From: Eubacteriales bacterium
GTDB lineage: Bacteria; Bacillota_A; Clostridia; Christensenellales; Aristaeellaceae
DNA length: 9,711 nucleotides
NCBI GenBank assembly: GCA_029974855.1
Contig: JARKQO010000126.1
Span: 1-9,711 of the forward strand
Reading direction: 5' to 3'
Part shown: positions 8,211-9,711 of the stretch, one piece after another
Numbering within the stretch: the stretch's first letter is position 1
Layout: the number at the start of each line of letters is the position of its first letter
Notes under the pieces: generated by a model
The model's input: only the letters and a program-made list of their open reading frames with translations
What the model was told of the DNA's origin: nothing
Databases searched by the model: none
Translations under genes and position numbers: made by a program

Positions 8211-9215
8211 TTGCTTTCTTGCGTATGCATCGCCCTGTGGCTGGCGGCGGCCCCGTCGGCTTTGGCCCAAGAGGCCGCAACCGTGCCCCAGGAAGGGGAG
8301 ATCACCCGGGAGGAAGCCGGGGAGCTGGCCCGGGAACAGTTTGTACAGGACAGCGTTTTTTTGGAAGAGAACCCGGAGGAGTTTCAACTGACCCTGACCC
8401 AGGTGGAGGAGGAGCCGGGGAAATGGCCTGATCACTATGTGGCAGCCTTTGCCAGCCCCGGGGACCCGGACATGGCCTACTACCTGCTGCTGCCCACGGA
8501 GCCGGGGCTTTTCCCGCCCTGTGGCGGCGGGCAGCTGGAGGATTCCCCGGAAAGGCTGCAGGGGGAACTGGCGGAAAACTACCGGGTGTGGACCGCCACC
8601 GAGGCCTGGGAGCAGGACAGGGGGCCCTATTGCTTTTGGTCCCCTGAGGACAAGGCGGCCTTTGCGGCGGAGTTTGGCAGCGTCCCCGGGCGGTGGAGCA
8701 TGGAAGCCCCCCTGGCTGTGCCCCAGGCCACGGACGTGAGCCTTTCCGAGGCCTGCCGGAGGGCGGACGCCTTTTTGGAAAAGGAATTTGCCCTCACCCC
8801 GGCGCAGGTGGCCGCCATGCCAAAGGACATCGCCTTTTATACCGAGCATTATACCAACAACCTGGGCCACGTGCGGTGCTGGGTGGTGTTGTACCGGGGG
8901 GAGCTGCCCGGGGAGCAGGGGCTGTATCCCCTGCTGTATCAGGTCACGGTTCCCTCTCCTTTAGGGGAGGTGGGCGGCATCCATAACTTTGAGGTGGACA
9001 GCCTGATGGCCCTGGGGCTCAGCGCCCAAGTGGCCGCCAAGCTGACGGAGCTGCCCACCTTGTACTACATTCCCGGCGGGGGACGGTTTTACCACATCAT
9101 GGAGGACTGCGCCAGCGTGCCGGAAAAATACCTGCCCATGGAGGGCTTTGACACCGGAAGGCTGGACGGGGAGCCCTTCAGGGACCTGGTGCCCTGCCCC
9201 TTCTGCATCCAGTAG
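8211..9215 (+). CDS. Exported protein of unknown function with C-terminal H/C-CxxC module
   Basis: The protein has 334 residues from TTG 8211. The start is uncertain: an in-frame TGA at 8193 leaves only TTG 8211 or the non-standard ATC at 8199. The ATC is better spaced from the ribosome binding site and would add a basic n-region (Arg-Lys-Gly) to the hydrophobic segment LLSCVCIALWLAAAPSALA, giving an ordinary signal peptide. The mature part appears to hold two PepSY-like alpha/beta units, each led by an 'acidic-S/R-EEA/EA' helix (about 30-95 and 175-265). A WSPEDKAAF linker (143-151) separates them. It ends with YYIPGGGRFYHIMEDC then PCPFC (His295, Cys300, Cys329, Cys332), a small module seen at the C-terminus of other clostridial secreted proteins and possibly metal-binding. 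I do not recognise a specific function. A terminator hairpin follows. Confidence 0.75.
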   Translation: MLSCVCIALWLAAAPSALAQEAATVPQEGEITREEAGELAREQFVQDSVFLEENPEEFQLTLTQVEEEPGKWPDHYVAAFASPGDPDMAYYLLLPTEPGLFPPCGGGQLEDSPERLQGELAENYRVWTATEAWEQDRGPYCFWSPEDKAAFAAEFGSVPGRWSMEAPLAVPQATDVSLSEACRRADAFLEKEFALTPAQVAAMPKDIAFYTEHYTNNLGHVRCWVVLYRGELPGEQGLYPLLYQVTVPSPLGEVGGIHNFEVDSLMALGLSAQVAAKLTELPTLYYIPGGGRFYHIMEDCASVPEKYLPMEGFDTGRLDGEPFRDLVPCPFCIQ

Positions 9216-9245
9216 CCCGGAGGCCGAATCTTCTCCCCAAGCCCC

Positions 9246-9278
9246 AAAAGGCCGCCTGTCTTATGGACAAGCGGCCTT
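9246..9278. terminator. Terminator hairpin between convergent genes
   Basis: AAGGCCGC (9248-9255) and GCGGCCTT (9271-9278) pair perfectly. An inner TGTC/GACA extends the stem after one mismatch. On the minus strand the stem runs into TTTT, so it best serves the flavoprotein gene. On the plus strand a TTTTT lies 12 nt beyond, so it may also act for the exported-protein gene. Confidence 0.7.
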
Positions 9279-9305
9279 GCGCGTACTCTTTTTACCTGAC
9301 AGCCC

Positions 9306-9711
9306 TTAGTGGGTGGCGGAGGACTGGGTGTCCACCACGGTGAACTCGATGCTGGCGCCCATGGCCTTGGCGGCGAGGTTCACGGCGTTTTGCACCGCGC
9401 TGCTGGTAATGGTGGCCCCGCTGATCACGTCAATGTTGTCGCCCAGGGTCACGGGGACGCTCTTGCCCGCGAACTGGCCGGTGAAGGCGGGTTCCTGGGC
9501 CTTGGCGCCAAAGCCCTTGGTTTCCGCAAAGCCTTCGCCACCCACGGAAATCCCGGTGAGGACGCCTGCCAAATCCATGCCCACGGTTACTTCCACAGGG
9601 CCCGCGAACCCCTGTTCGGAGACCACGGCCACATGGCCTACGGCGCTGCCGCCCGCCTGGGCCTCGTACAGGGCCACCACGCCCTCAGGGGCGGGCAGGC
9701 TCACAAAATCC
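9306..9711 (-). CDS. RnfG-like FMN-binding protein (5' end beyond window)
   Basis: The frame stays open past the right edge, so the N-terminal part, where RnfG proteins carry a membrane anchor, is missing; about 135 residues are visible. The text matches the FMN-binding domain (PF04205) of RnfG/RsxG and NqrC. GEGFAETKGFGAKAQEPAF is followed by QFAGK and the flavinylation motif DVISGATIT. In that motif the Thr of SGAT (codon 9413-9411) would carry covalent FMN through a phosphoester bond. In the Rnf complex this subunit passes electrons between ferredoxin and NAD coupled to an ion gradient. Here a terminator follows 27 bp after the stop, so no rnfE, rnfA or rnfB lies directly downstream as in the common rnfCDGEAB order. 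It may be the last gene of a rearranged operon or a stand-alone extracytoplasmic flavoprotein. Confidence 0.82.
   Translation of the reverse strand, partial: DFVSLPAPEGVVALYEAQAGGSAVGHVAVVSEQGFAGPVEVTVGMDLAGVLTGISVGGEGFAETKGFGAKAQEPAFTGQFAGKSVPVTLGDNIDVISGATITSSAVQNAVNLAAKAMGASIEFTVVDTQSSATH

Noticed and set aside
8192..8431. ATG at 8192 as start of a Gly/Arg-rich protein
   Set aside because: It is only 1 nt from the ribosome binding site and in the wrong frame for the signal peptide and conserved C-terminus of the exported protein; its product is shadow-like.

Overview
The window is a GC-rich stretch of chromosome, with strong GCC/CTG/CGG codon preference, from what looks like an anaerobic Clostridia bacterium. 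An Oscillospiraceae-type gut firmicute is my best guess. The grounds are Firmicutes-style Shine-Dalgarno sites (AAGGAGG), a CtsR-type operator on clpB, a Crp/Fnr regulator of the clostridial type, rubrerythrin, a DUF1858 redox-disulfide protein and an RnfG-like flavoprotein. No mobile element, CRISPR array, tRNA or rRNA was seen. The taxonomy is inference from gene content and style.

Layout, left to right. (1) 1-1639 is a redox/stress neighbourhood. A rubrerythrin-like di-iron protein (minus strand, cut by the left edge) lies downstream of a 67-residue DUF1858 CxxC protein on the same strand. A Crp/Fnr-family regulator is transcribed divergently, and the two -35 elements sit back to back around an 8-bp palindrome. 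(2) 1659-2696 is a PLP-dependent threonine aldolase family enzyme, 19 bp behind the regulator and probably co-transcribed with it. (3) 2872-5121 is a 749-residue exported cell-wall protein. It has a strong sigma-A promoter, a duplicated SH3-like/peptidoglycan-binding module and a His-rich C-terminal domain. (4) 5122-5278 is a convergent intergenic region holding a strong hairpin terminator followed by three more perfect hairpins with 3-nt loops. (5) 5279-7885 (minus) is ClpB, with a near-consensus promoter and a CtsR box just after the predicted transcription start. Its first Walker A motif ends in Pro where the family has Thr. (6) 8199/8211-9215 (plus) is an exported protein of unknown function ending in an H/C...CxxC module; its start codon is irregular. 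(7) 9216-9305 carries a hairpin terminator between convergent genes. (8) 9306-9711 (minus) is the C-terminal part of an RnfG-like FMN-binding protein, cut by the right edge.

The 325-bp space between clpB and the exported-protein gene (7886-8210) holds the divergent promoters of both, the CtsR box, a candidate operator (8131-8149) and the downstream gene's ribosome binding site. I saw nothing else in 8021-8130. The 175-bp leader region 2697-2871 holds a promoter, a small inverted repeat and a ribosome binding site.

Taken together this is mostly ordinary accessory housekeeping: anaerobic oxidative or nitrosative stress defence, protein quality control and cell-wall maintenance. I did not find a clearly new system. 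The best leads are the altered ClpB Walker A, the hairpin array, the ATC/TTG start, the duplicated wall-binding protein and the palindromic candidate operators.
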